A stretch of 64,000 bases of DNA. It comes from CAVYWD01 sp963772225 (GTDB lineage: Bacteria > Myxococcota > Myxococcia > Myxococcales > UBA5297). Location: contig CAVYWD010000003.1 in assembly GCA_963772225.1 (NCBI GenBank), positions 124,001 through 188,000 of the forward strand, read 5' to 3'. The notes under the pieces were generated by a model that made no database searches, had not been told where the DNA came from, and saw only the letters and a program-made list of their open reading frames with translations. Both the position numbers and the translations under genes were made by a program. Each line of letters begins with the position of its first letter. The first letter of the stretch is position 1. Positions 34,002-41,826 of this stretch are shown one piece after another.

Positions 34002-34357
34002 ACGAGGTGGTCAAGCTGGCGGAATGCTTCCCCGGCGGCGGCACCGACTTCGAGAAGCCTTTGAAGGCCGCGCTTGCGGCCGTGCGCACGACGCCGCTGC
34101 GCGGGGCGGACATCGTCTTCATCACCGACGGCGAGGCGACCGTCAGCGACGCCTTCGCCGGGGAGCTGCGCAAGGAGAAGCGCCGGCTCGACTTCAACGT
34201 CTTCGCCGTGCTGGTCGACGACCCGAGCCGCAACGCGCCGGTGGATCAGGGGACGGTGTCGCGCGCCGCGCGGGAGCTCGGGAAGGTGACCGATAGGATG
34301 ACCACGGTCTCGGAGCTCACGTCCAAGTCGGCGCGGGAGCTGTTCAAGGCGATTTAG
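34002..34357 (+). pseudogene. C-terminal fragment of a VWA-domain (CoxE-like) protein
   Basis: Directly after the IS91-type end the sequence reads HEVVKLAECFPGGGTDFEKP then ADIVFITDGEATVSDAF and LDFNVFAVLVDDPS. GGGTDF and VFITDGE are the second half of a MIDAS metal site of a von Willebrand factor A domain. About 118 residues remain to a TAG at 34357; the first MIDAS motif DxSxS and all N-terminal sequence are gone. It reads in frame through the mobile-element end, which gives a fortuitous fusion frame from 33752. Confidence 0.8.
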
Positions 34358-35097
34358 TCCTCAACGCGCGAACCGCGACGCCATCGACTCGCGCGCTCGG
34401 GCTGCATGGCGTCAGCGCGCCGGGCGGGGTCTCGCCCCTCGGCGAAACGGCCGGTGAGGATCGCCTGCACCAGCATGGCGGCGAGCTCGTCGAGGGATGT
34501 CCCAGGCCACCTCGGTCTCATTCGGCATGTCGGCTCCACCGGCGCGCCGCGGCGCAGCCGGCCGCGGCGCGCCCAAGCGCCAGGCGAAGGCGCGAGCGGC
34601 GCCTCCCCTCGCCCGATTGGGCCCGCGCCGCCGACGGCGCGAGCCGCTCCCGCCGCCGCCGGCCCTTGGAGCGCTCGTCCGTGTCCTTCCCGGGCGCGGC
34701 CTGGCCCGACGCGGCCAGGATGACCCGATCCTCCTCGTCCCAACCTCCTGGCGCCGGGTGTCCATGAGCTCGAGCGCCGGCATCTTGCTGCTTGTGATCC
34801 TCGCGGCGTGCGGGGTGCGATCGGTGTCCCGCCGTCCGCCGCGATCGACCCGCGCCCGCCCCGAGTCCGGGGAAAGTCGCCCTGTCGATCCTGCCGTTCA
34901 GGAAACGGCGCCCGCTGCCGGCGGGGAGCCGCTCGCGACACGAACTGGCCACCATCCCGGTGACGGCGGAATCGCCCAAGGCATAGGCCCGAGACGCGGC
35001 GGAGGCGGTCAGCGGGAATCGGGTCTGGGGCGAAGGGTGCCAGTCGTCAGAGGTGGTAGCTCTCTGGAGGAACGATGTCTTTGAGAGGAAGTATTCC
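34358..35097. other. 740 bp without a recognised gene
   Basis: Both strands are open over long stretches because of high GC, but none reads like a known family. One plus-strand frame (34764-35084) begins MSSSAGILLLVILAACGVRS, which looks like a lipoprotein signal, yet the remaining 85 residues are low-complexity and no ribosome site is evident. On the minus strand 34490-34360 reads LDELAAMLVQAILTGRFAEG, possibly an old fragment. The end must contain the promoter of the beta-helix gene. Confidence 0.4.
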
Positions 35098-37527
35098 ATG
35101 AGAAGCACGTCGCGATTGGCTTTGCTGCTGCCCGTGCTGATCAGCGCGGCCGGCGTTGCGTGCATCATCGGCAGCGTTGGTCCTACGGGAACCGGCCCCG
35201 ACGCGAGCACCGGCGGCGACGCGAGCACCGGCCCCGACGCGAGCTCTGGGGGCACGACCGGCGACGGTGGCGCAATCGGCACCGGCAGCGACGGAGGCGA
35301 CGCCGGAGCCACCCCGTCGAGCATCGACGGAGGAACGGGCACGGCTTACTTTGTGGCGCCCACCGGCAGCGATTCCAATCCCGGGACGATGGCCGCCCCC
35401 TTCCAGACCCTCGCGAAAGCCCGCGACACGGTACGCACGGTCAACGGCAAGATGACCGACGACATCACGGTCTACCTGCGCGGCGGAACTTACAATCTCA
35501 CAGCGACTCTCTCGTTTGGCCCTGCCGATTCGGGAAACAATGGCCATAGGATCTTCTACCGGGCCTATCCCGGTGAAACGCCGGTGATCATGGCAGCTAC
35601 TTCGGTCACCGGTTGGACACAAGAAAAGGGCAACATCTACAAGGCCTCACTGTCACGAAAGACGAAGCTGCGCAGCCTCTACGTCAACGACAAGCGAGCG
35701 TACATGGCGTCGAAGGACATGAGCTGCCAGGGCAGTTGGGGCAGCTACTCTGTCACCGCCGGTAGTGCTTCCTGGGCCTGGAGCGACGGCTCGCAAGCCG
35801 ACGGCGCCAAGTACAGCCTCTCGGATTTTCCAGCCATTGCAAGTAATGCGGACGACATCGAGCTTGAGTCCGGCAGCACCTGGAACAAAGCCATCGTGTG
35901 CGTCCGCGAGGTGACGACGGAAGACACGAACCGGGTCGCCAAGCTGCAACAGCCGTACGGCGCCATCGCCCAGCTCGTGGATTCGGGGGCCGCGTTCAAT
36001 TTCGGCTTTCATACGGTGTGGAATGCGTACGAATTTCTTACGAACCCCGGACAGTTCTACTTCGACAAGACCGCGGGGACTGTCTACTACGACAAGAACA
36101 GCGACGAAAACATGGCCACGGCGACTGTCTATGCGCCGGCCGGCCTCGAGACGCTGGTGAGCATCGCGGGAACCTCGACCAGCAATCGGGCGAAGAACCT
36201 GACGTTCTATGGATTGACCTTCAAGTATTCGGACTGGCACCTGGCGAACATCGATGGCTCGTGCGGCAAGGCGAACGTTCAGGGCTCGGCGGTCCAAATT
36301 GCGTACGAGCAGGGACAATACCAGGCCGGTTACATGCGGCGGGACGACGTGCTTCCGGACGCCATCCGGGTCGACAACAGTGATTCCATCGTCTTCGAGC
36401 GCAACGTCATCGCCCACACGGGTGCGGAAGGGATCGGCTTCATCAACGACGTCGTCAATTCCTCGATTATCGGCAACCAAATTTACGACATCGCCGGCAG
36501 CGCCATCGTCCTGTCTCACCCCCAGCATGTCTACATCGGCGACGGGGGAACTCACGAAAAGTATGCTCCCGGGATCGAGGGCGCCTGCTCGAACGACGTG
36601 ATCAAAGACAACTTCATCCACCAAACCACCCGAATGTTCAAAGGCAACGCGGCGGTGGCCGCGTTCTACCCCGACACACTGCTCTTCACGCACAACCTGG
36701 TCATTGACACTGCCTACAACGGTCTCAGCATGGGCTGGGGATGGTGGAACTTCGACGGCAGCAACGGCTCGGTCGCGCCGGGAAAGCCCACCACCACCAT
36801 GAAGAACAACACGGTGACCTACAACCAGTTCTACAATGTTATGCAGGTGCTGATGGACTCCGGGGCCGTCTACACCCTCGCGAGTCAGCCCGGCTCCCTC
36901 GTCGACCACAACTACGTCAGGGGCATCCCGGCTGGCCAAGGCAAATACGGGCTTCATTCGGACGAAGGCTCGGCGTATATCGTGAACACGAACAACGTGC
37001 TCGACACGGACTTGAAAGCCCAATGCAGCATCAACGTCGGCGACTGGGGCAAGCAGCACGACCACACGTTCAAGAACAACTATGCCACGAAGGGCGATTA
37101 TTGTTTCCAGGACGGGGGCGGCGTCTCTCCGGCGCCAAACAGCACCTACGAGCCGCTGAAGACCTATGCGGACGCGGTTTGGCCAGTGGATGGCTACAAC
37201 ATCTGCGTCAGCGCCGGCATCGAGCCGGCCTACCAGGACATCATCCCGACCGCAGTGGTGGCTCTGCCGGACATCGTATTCCCTGCCAGTGTCACGGTTT
37301 CAGGGGGAACCCCCATCACCATCAAGTCGACGGCGGACGCCGCCAATGTCTTGTGGTTCGCACCGAGCGGAACCACCAGCTTCAGCGCGAGCGCGACGAT
37401 GACCAAGGCGGGAGGCACGAGCACGACGCTTGCGGCGCCGTCGCAGGCGGGAACCTATTGGCTCTTCATGCAGAGCTCGGCTGGAGCGTTGCTCAAGCCA
37501 TCGGCGGCGAATCTCGTCGTCCGCTGA
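35098..37527 (+). CDS. Large lipoprotein with right-handed parallel beta-helix (polysaccharide-degrading type)
   Basis: The 809-residue protein starts at ATG 35098, 8 bases after GAGGAA. A lipobox (SAAGVAC) is followed by a Gly/Thr/Asp/Ser linker (residues 25-80). The core begins GTAYFVAPTGSDSNPGTMAA (the DUF1565-type start of pectate-lyase-like helices) and has beta-helix rungs with NVIAHTGAEGIGF, NQIYDIAGSAIVLSHPQH, HNLVIDTAYNGLSMGWGWWN, HNYVRGIP. A final beta domain spans about residues 715-809. This layout matches GH141-like or related exo-acting enzymes on plant or algal glycans. Codon use is more AT-tolerant than its surroundings, so recent transfer is possible. Confidence 0.8.
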   Translation: MRSTSRLALLLPVLISAAGVACIIGSVGPTGTGPDASTGGDASTGPDASSGGTTGDGGAIGTGSDGGDAGATPSSIDGGTGTAYFVAPTGSDSNPGTMAAPFQTLAKARDTVRTVNGKMTDDITVYLRGGTYNLTATLSFGPADSGNNGHRIFYRAYPGETPVIMAATSVTGWTQEKGNIYKASLSRKTKLRSLYVNDKRAYMASKDMSCQGSWGSYSVTAGSASWAWSDGSQADGAKYSLSDFPAIASNADDIELESGSTWNKAIVCVREVTTEDTNRVAKLQQPYGAIAQLVDSGAAFNFGFHTVWNAYEFLTNPGQFYFDKTAGTVYYDKNSDENMATATVYAPAGLETLVSIAGTSTSNRAKNLTFYGLTFKYSDWHLANIDGSCGKANVQGSAVQIAYEQGQYQAGYMRRDDVLPDAIRVDNSDSIVFERNVIAHTGAEGIGFINDVVNSSIIGNQIYDIAGSAIVLSHPQHVYIGDGGTHEKYAPGIEGACSNDVIKDNFIHQTTRMFKGNAAVAAFYPDTLLFTHNLVIDTAYNGLSMGWGWWNFDGSNGSVAPGKPTTTMKNNTVTYNQFYNVMQVLMDSGAVYTLASQPGSLVDHNYVRGIPAGQGKYGLHSDEGSAYIVNTNNVLDTDLKAQCSINVGDWGKQHDHTFKNNYATKGDYCFQDGGGVSPAPNSTYEPLKTYADAVWPVDGYNICVSAGIEPAYQDIIPTAVVALPDIVFPASVTVSGGTPITIKSTADAANVLWFAPSGTTSFSASATMTKAGGTSTTLAAPSQAGTYWLFMQSSAGALLKPSAANLVVR

Positions 37528-37759
37528 CGAATCGAAGCGCGGCACCCTCGCTTGAAGGCCAGGGGGTTCGGTCTCGATTAAGAGTCGCGAGACCTGAGTC
37601 CGCCCGCTCGGCCCTCGCGCCGAACCCGACCACTGCCTCGACGATGCGCCAGAGCCGCGGCGCTGCCCGCCGAAGGTCCCGAAGGTCCGCTGCCGTAATC
37701 ATCAGCGTTCGACCGCGCCGCTCCATCTCCACGCCCCGGGCCTTCGGCTGCAAATCTCC

Positions 37760-38005
37760 TTGGCCTCGATGTCGCCCGCGACCATCCTCGGCGAGGCGCT
37801 CCGCTTCGTCGGCCCGGACCGCATCATCTGGGGCACCGACGCCGCCGGGCTCGCAGCGCAGCTGCGCTGGGCCGTCGAGGGCTTGCGCGAGTTCCAGTTC
37901 CCCGAGGACCTGCGGCAGGGGTACGGCTATCCGGAGATCACCGAGGAGATCCGGCGGAAGATCTTCGGAGGCAACCTGGCCAGGCTCCTCGGTATCGACG
38001 CGAGC
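37760..38005 (+). pseudogene. C-terminal fragment of an amidohydrolase_2-family protein
   Basis: The stretch reads FVGPDRIIWGTDAAGLAAQL, then FPEDLRQGYGYPEITEEIRR and KIFGGNLARLLGI, the end of a metal-dependent TIM-barrel hydrolase (the GTD motif and the GGNLARLL end are typical). The N-terminal 200 residues are missing. Frame continues by chance into other fragments up to 38767, giving a false 335-residue ORF. Confidence 0.75.
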
Positions 38006-38136
38006 CACCGCCGGGTGCCCTCGGCAGCGCAGCGCGCAACCCCGGATGAGAGAGGCGTTTCACTCGGTCGGCGCCGCCCGAGGGCGCGCGGCGCCAAAGC
38101 ATTGACTGGCGGTCGTTCATTTCCAAGGAGCACAAG

Positions 38137-38300
38137 ATGCCAGCGGAGTTCGCAATCATCGGGACCGGAGAAGTGCCGTGCGGGATCTACCCGCAGCGAT
38201 CGGAATTCGAGATCGCCTACCGCGTGGCCAAGCTGGCCATTGAGGACGCGGGAATTCGCAAGGAGCAGGTCGGCGCGGTCCTCAGCGCGGGCCACATCCA
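38137..38300 (+). pseudogene. N-terminal fragment of a thiolase-like protein
   Basis: ATG 38137 with AAGGAG 9 bases upstream starts MPAEFAIIGTGEVPCGIYPQ, followed by AYRVAKLAIEDAGIRKEQVG and AVLSAGH. This is the start of a thiolase/acetyl-CoA C-acetyltransferase-like protein (non-decarboxylating, SCP2-type). It is cut after 54 residues, where an acyl-CoA dehydrogenase piece begins in another frame. Confidence 0.75.
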
Positions 38301-38535
38301 CAGACCAGCAGCTTCAAATCCGCGACACGTACCGTGAATTCTGCAAGCGGAACATCACGCCCGAATACGTCCACTGGCTCGACGAGAAGACGACCGTCCT
38401 GCCCCAGGACATGTACGACAAGCTGGCGGAGCTGGGCACCATGGGCATCTGCATCCCGCAGGAGTATGGCGGGATGGGACTCGGGCTCGTGGACTACTGC
38501 GTCATCTTCGAGGAGCTGGTCACCGCCGGCCTACG
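38301..38535 (+). pseudogene. N-terminal fragment of an acyl-CoA dehydrogenase
   Basis: It reads QQLQIRDTYREFCKRNITPE, then MYDKLAELGTMGICIPQEYG and GMGLGLVDYCVIFEELVTAG, the N-terminal helical domain of acyl-CoA dehydrogenases. About 78 residues remain of roughly 380. It has neither its start nor its FAD-binding part, and abuts an IS91-type transposase fragment. Confidence 0.8.
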
Positions 38536-38539
38536 GCCG

Positions 38540-38850
38540 GCTACCACCGGCGGCAGCCCGAGAAGACCGTCCTCCACGAGGTCGTCCGCGAGAGCCTCGA
38601 GACCTTCCTGGCCGAGCTGCGTGAGGAGGGCCGCGGCCTGCCGCGGTTCGTGGAGAAGGAGCTGCGCGGCTACTTGTCGTGCGGCATCCTCGGCGAAGGT
38701 TTCGCGCGGTGCGTGTGACAGGCCTGCGGCGACGAGATCCTGGTGGCGTTCTCGTGCAAGGGCCTAAGGCTTCTGCCCATCGTGCTGCGCGCGGAGGATG
38801 AGCGACACCGGTGGCGACAGGTGGATCGCGTCCTGCCAGTGGTCGCCTAT
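38540..38850 (+). mobile_element. IS91-family transposase N-terminal fragment
   Basis: One frame reads PEKTVLHEVVRESLETFLAE, LREEGRGLPRFVEKELRGYL, SCGILGEGFARCV, then a TGA at 38716 and CGDEILVAFSCKG. A shift later gives FCPSCCARRMSDT. This is the N-terminal zinc-binding part of IS91-type transposases (LVAFSCKGRGFCPSC-like). It contains a stop and at least one frameshift, so it is dead. Confidence 0.75.
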
Positions 38851-38980
38851 CGGCACTATCCCGAGATCGCGGTTATGTGGCGCTCGCCTGTCTGCTGTGA
38901 GGAGAGGGAGGCAGCTGTGCTCGGCATAAAATCGGGGGCCTACGGTTCCCCGGGAGCCTTGAGCACTCACAGATTGCAGC

Positions 38981-40201
38981 ATGCCTCGACGCTCGTCATC
39001 CAGACAGAAGCGAGACCGCATACGAGCTCTTGTCGCGGGGGTATGGCACGACACAGGTCTCACGAATTCAACTATCCGCCACCACCTCAAGTGCGTTGAT
39101 CGGTATCGTTCGCATTGCTGTCGCCTTGGTGTGAATGAGGTCAGCCGTCTCACGCGCTGCAGTGTTGACCGATTCGCGAGAGCATACGCCCGTCGGCGTG
39201 GTCGCGATGTCGCCCAGTGCGTCGAGGAGGCGAGAAGTTCGGTCCATGCTTGGGCGAAAGCGGTCGCGGTCTTGGGTTTGCCTGTGCCGGACTGGTTTCA
39301 GCCGAAGAGGCGTGGCCCCATCGACGAAGCGTTGGCTCGGTACTGCGAGTTCGGCCGAAAGTGGCGTGGGGTCAAGGACACGACACTGCACAGGGAGTGT
39401 GAGGTCATTGGTCAGTTTCTCCGGTGGCTGCGGCACCGACGACGGCCTCTTTCGTCCATTACGCTGGCGACAATCGACGGATTCCTCGTTGATGTCGCGA
39501 AGACCTCCACCCCAGTCACACTGATTGGCGTTTGCTCACGCTTGCGGTCGTTCCTGCGGTTCCTTCACGCGACCCACGTGATTCCCATCGACCTTGCCCC
39601 CTCGGTGCTTGCGCCGCTGGGACGACGTCACGCTCGACCACTTCGCGTCGTCCCCTGGCACGATGTCCGTCGAGTGCTCAGCGCGATCGATCGCCACACC
39701 GCTCTCGGGAAACGCGACTACGCCGCTACCCTCCTGATGGCGGCGTACGGGATGGGGGGCGCGGAGGTGCTCGCACTGCGCTTGGATGACGTGGACTGGG
39801 ATGCAGGGACCCTTCGAATCGTTCGCCCCAAAACAGGTGTCGAGACCGTTGTGCCGTTGCTGGGTCCCGTGGGGCAGGCACTGGCTTCGTACCTGCAAAG
39901 CGGTCGCCCTCGACGCAGCCCCACGCGAGCGCTATTCGTCCGAGGCCTTCCCCCATACGTCTCGTGTCGCATCAACGCCTTGCGTGTACGGCTGCAGCGG
40001 TACGCCGCCGCCGCGGGAGTTCCCGCCCGGTTCTTTGGTCCGCATGCCCTTCGCCGGAGTCATGCGAGTCGCCAGATCGAGGCGGCGGCGCCGTCCAAGG
40101 TCGTCAGCGACATCCTCGGCCTTCAGCGGCGGCGTGATCGAGATCCACCTGTCGGCGGCCTCGAGATCCACCCGGTCGTTGAGGCGAGGGAGTCGGAGTA
40201 G
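38981..40201 (+). CDS. Tyrosine recombinase/integrase with damaged C-terminus
   Basis: The 406-residue protein has a SAM-like N-terminal core-binding domain (FGRKWRGVKDTTLHRECEVI) and a catalytic domain with LRIVRPKTGVETVVPLLGPV (Lys strand) and FFGPHALRRSHASRQIEAAA (HxxR). The first catalytic Arg position reads YGMGGAEVLALRLDDVD, without the usual Arg. After VVSDILG the expected His/Trp and nucleophile Tyr segment is replaced by an unrelated Arg/Asp-rich tail, so strand cleavage is unlikely. Base composition is visibly less GC-rich than the neighbours, a sign of foreign origin. ATG 38981 lies 130 bp after the IS91-type fragment. Confidence 0.75.
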   Translation: MPRRSSSRQKRDRIRALVAGVWHDTGLTNSTIRHHLKCVDRYRSHCCRLGVNEVSRLTRCSVDRFARAYARRRGRDVAQCVEEARSSVHAWAKAVAVLGLPVPDWFQPKRRGPIDEALARYCEFGRKWRGVKDTTLHRECEVIGQFLRWLRHRRRPLSSITLATIDGFLVDVAKTSTPVTLIGVCSRLRSFLRFLHATHVIPIDLAPSVLAPLGRRHARPLRVVPWHDVRRVLSAIDRHTALGKRDYAATLLMAAYGMGGAEVLALRLDDVDWDAGTLRIVRPKTGVETVVPLLGPVGQALASYLQSGRPRRSPTRALFVRGLPPYVSCRINALRVRLQRYAAAAGVPARFFGPHALRRSHASRQIEAAAPSKVVSDILGLQRRRDRDPPVGGLEIHPVVEARESE

Positions 40202-40252
40202 CTCTCAGGGCGAGAAGTATCCGGAGGACCCCTTCGGCGTGACGGTCGAGGG

Positions 40253-40645
40253 ATGCGACCCCGGAAGAAGGTCCGCAGTCGGCGGTGTAGCGAGTGCAGG
40301 AGTTGGTACTCCCCCGATCCTCGCGCGGCGGAGACGCAGCATGCATGCAGCGAAGCCTGTCGCCAGGCGAGACGCAAGCGACAGGCGCGCGAACGTCGAG
40401 CGAAGGCGCCTGAGGAGTTCCGGAAGGCGGAGCAGGCGCGACAAGCCCGATGCCGGGCCCAGAAGAGAGCCCTGCGATCGGGCGCGGGGCCGCCGGAGGC
40501 GGGCGACCAGGGGGGCTCGTTCGGCGCGCGACTCGAGGACGTGCTCGAGCTGGCGCTGGCGACTCCGCGGCCTTCTCGCGCTGCCCTGACCGAGGCGCTG
40601 CGTGAGCTGTGCTCGTGCGCACCAGGCGCGGGAGCAGGCCCGTGA
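40253..40645 (+). CDS. Small zinc-ribbon protein associated with IS21-like element
   Basis: The 130-residue protein starts MRPRKKVRSRRCSECRSWYS and has CSEC...CSEAC, a four-Cys zinc ribbon, followed by a highly basic Arg/Ala/Gln/Lys helix (ARRKRQARERRAKAPEEFRK, AEQARQARCRAQKRALR). It probably binds DNA. Similar small ORFs sit beside transposase genes in related genomes as far as I recall. It lies 275 bp upstream of the ParB-like gene, separated by a cluster of direct repeats. Confidence 0.65.
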   Translation: MRPRKKVRSRRCSECRSWYSPDPRAAETQHACSEACRQARRKRQARERRAKAPEEFRKAEQARQARCRAQKRALRSGAGPPEAGDQGGSFGARLEDVLELALATPRPSRAALTEALRELCSCAPGAGAGP

Positions 40646-40657
40646 CCTGTGGAGCGA

Positions 40658-40882
40658 TGTCACGCGCCGGCTTCGGCGGCCAAGTTGGCGCGGCAGCAGG
40701 GGAAACCTCGGGGTTTTGCGCAGAGCGGAGCAGTGTCACGCGCATGCTTCGGCGTTCGGCGGCGCCGGCGAGTCGCCGTTTTCCCTCTGAGGAGCCGTCA
40801 GGCAGCGGGTGACCGCAGGTACGTGTCACGCGCCGGCTTCGAGCTCTCTCAGAGGGAAAAACGGCCCCTGTCACGCGCCGGG
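40658..40882. repeat. Cluster of four TGTCACGCGCCGG direct repeats and an inverted repeat
   Basis: TGTCACGCGCCGGCTTCG or close variants occur at 40658, 40734 (CATGCTTCG variant), 40824 and 40869 (core only). Between them, arms at 40775-40791 and 40848-40865 form an inverted repeat (CCGTTTTCCCTCTGAG and its complement, one extra base). IS21-family ends carry several internal transposase-binding repeats and begin with TG, so this may be the left end of the element; it could also be a ParB binding cluster. Confidence 0.65.
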
Positions 40883-40920
40883 ATGGCCAAGGATCTCGGT
40901 GAGGGCGCACGGTGGCGCGC

Positions 40921-41826
40921 ATGACGGGCGTGTCGACCGCGAGCACCGAGATGGCGCCGAGCGAGCTGGGCGATTCGCTCTTGGCGGTGCGACTGTGCGC
41001 GGGCGAGGCCACGCAGCAGATGCAGCTGTCGCTCTCGAAGCTCGGGCAGCTGACGCCGGTGCAGGCCTTTCGAATGGGCGAGAAGCTGGAGGTCTTCGAT
41101 GGACTCAAGCGGTTGAGCGCCTCGCGCGAGCTTGGGTGGTCGAAGCTGCGCGTCGAGGTCCACGGCGTCGACTCTGCAGGGGCGAAGGTGCGGCTGTTGC
41201 GCTGCAACGCCGGGGCGGGTCTGTGCGAGCTCGAGGAGGGCTGGCTGGTGCGCTCCCTCTATCGCGACGACCACGTGAGCCAGCCGCAGATCGCGATTCT
41301 GCTCGGGCGGGACAAGAGCTGGGTGTGTCGGCGTCTGGCTTTGGCAGAGGACCTGTCGGACGAGCTGACGGCGAATGTGCGGCTGGGGCTGTTGTCGGCC
41401 ACCGCGGTGCGAGAGCTTTCGCGGTTGCCGCGCGGCAACCAGGACGCTGTGGGCCTGGTGGTAGCCCGACGAGGGCTGACCACGCGGCAGACCGCGCGCC
41501 TGGTCGATTCGCTGCTCGCGGCCCAGGAAGCGGAGTGGCCGGCGCTGCTGGAGCGAGCCAGCGCACCCATGGCCGCCGAGTCCCCCAAGGGCAGTGCACC
41601 GCGGCGCACGCCCGGCGAGCAGATGGTCGCGGACGCCTGGGCGATGAAGCGCCTCTCGACGCGCCTGCACGCGCGGCTCTTGGAGCGGTCGCTGGCCAGC
41701 TTGGGAGCGCCGGCGTGCGAGGTGGTCTCGCGCGAGCTCGTCGAGCTGCGCGGTGCGCTGGCCGCCCTGACCCGGACCCTCGACGCGCGCCTCGGGGCGC
41801 CAGGAGCCTCCGATGCTTCCGCTTGA
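40921..41826 (+). CDS. ParB/RepB/Spo0J-family protein coupled to a transposase gene
   Basis: The 301-residue protein has a ParB N-terminal domain (SLSKLGQLTPVQAFRMGEKL, then LEVFDGLKRLSASRELGWSK in place of the DGxRRLxAxxELG box) and a KorB-type helix-turn-helix region (DDHVSQPQIAILLGRDKSWV then CRRLALAEDLSDEL, LGLLSATAVRELSRLPRGNQ). The arginine-rich CTP pocket of true ParB is reduced. The last third is helical. Its 3' end overlaps the start of the IS21-like transposase gene by 14 bp, so the two are translated together. A ParB relative in this position is not part of ordinary IS21 elements (istA-istB). Confidence 0.8.
   Translation: MTGVSTASTEMAPSELGDSLLAVRLCAGEATQQMQLSLSKLGQLTPVQAFRMGEKLEVFDGLKRLSASRELGWSKLRVEVHGVDSAGAKVRLLRCNAGAGLCELEEGWLVRSLYRDDHVSQPQIAILLGRDKSWVCRRLALAEDLSDELTANVRLGLLSATAVRELSRLPRGNQDAVGLVVARRGLTTRQTARLVDSLLAAQEAEWPALLERASAPMAAESPKGSAPRRTPGEQMVADAWAMKRLSTRLHARLLERSLASLGAPACEVVSRELVELRGALAALTRTLDARLGAPGASDASA

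Noticed and set aside
34764..35084. Possible small lipoprotein gene (MSSSAGILLLVILAACG...)
   Set aside because: Signal-like start is attractive, but the remainder is low-complexity, no ribosome site is present and the surrounding 740 bp look like decayed sequence.
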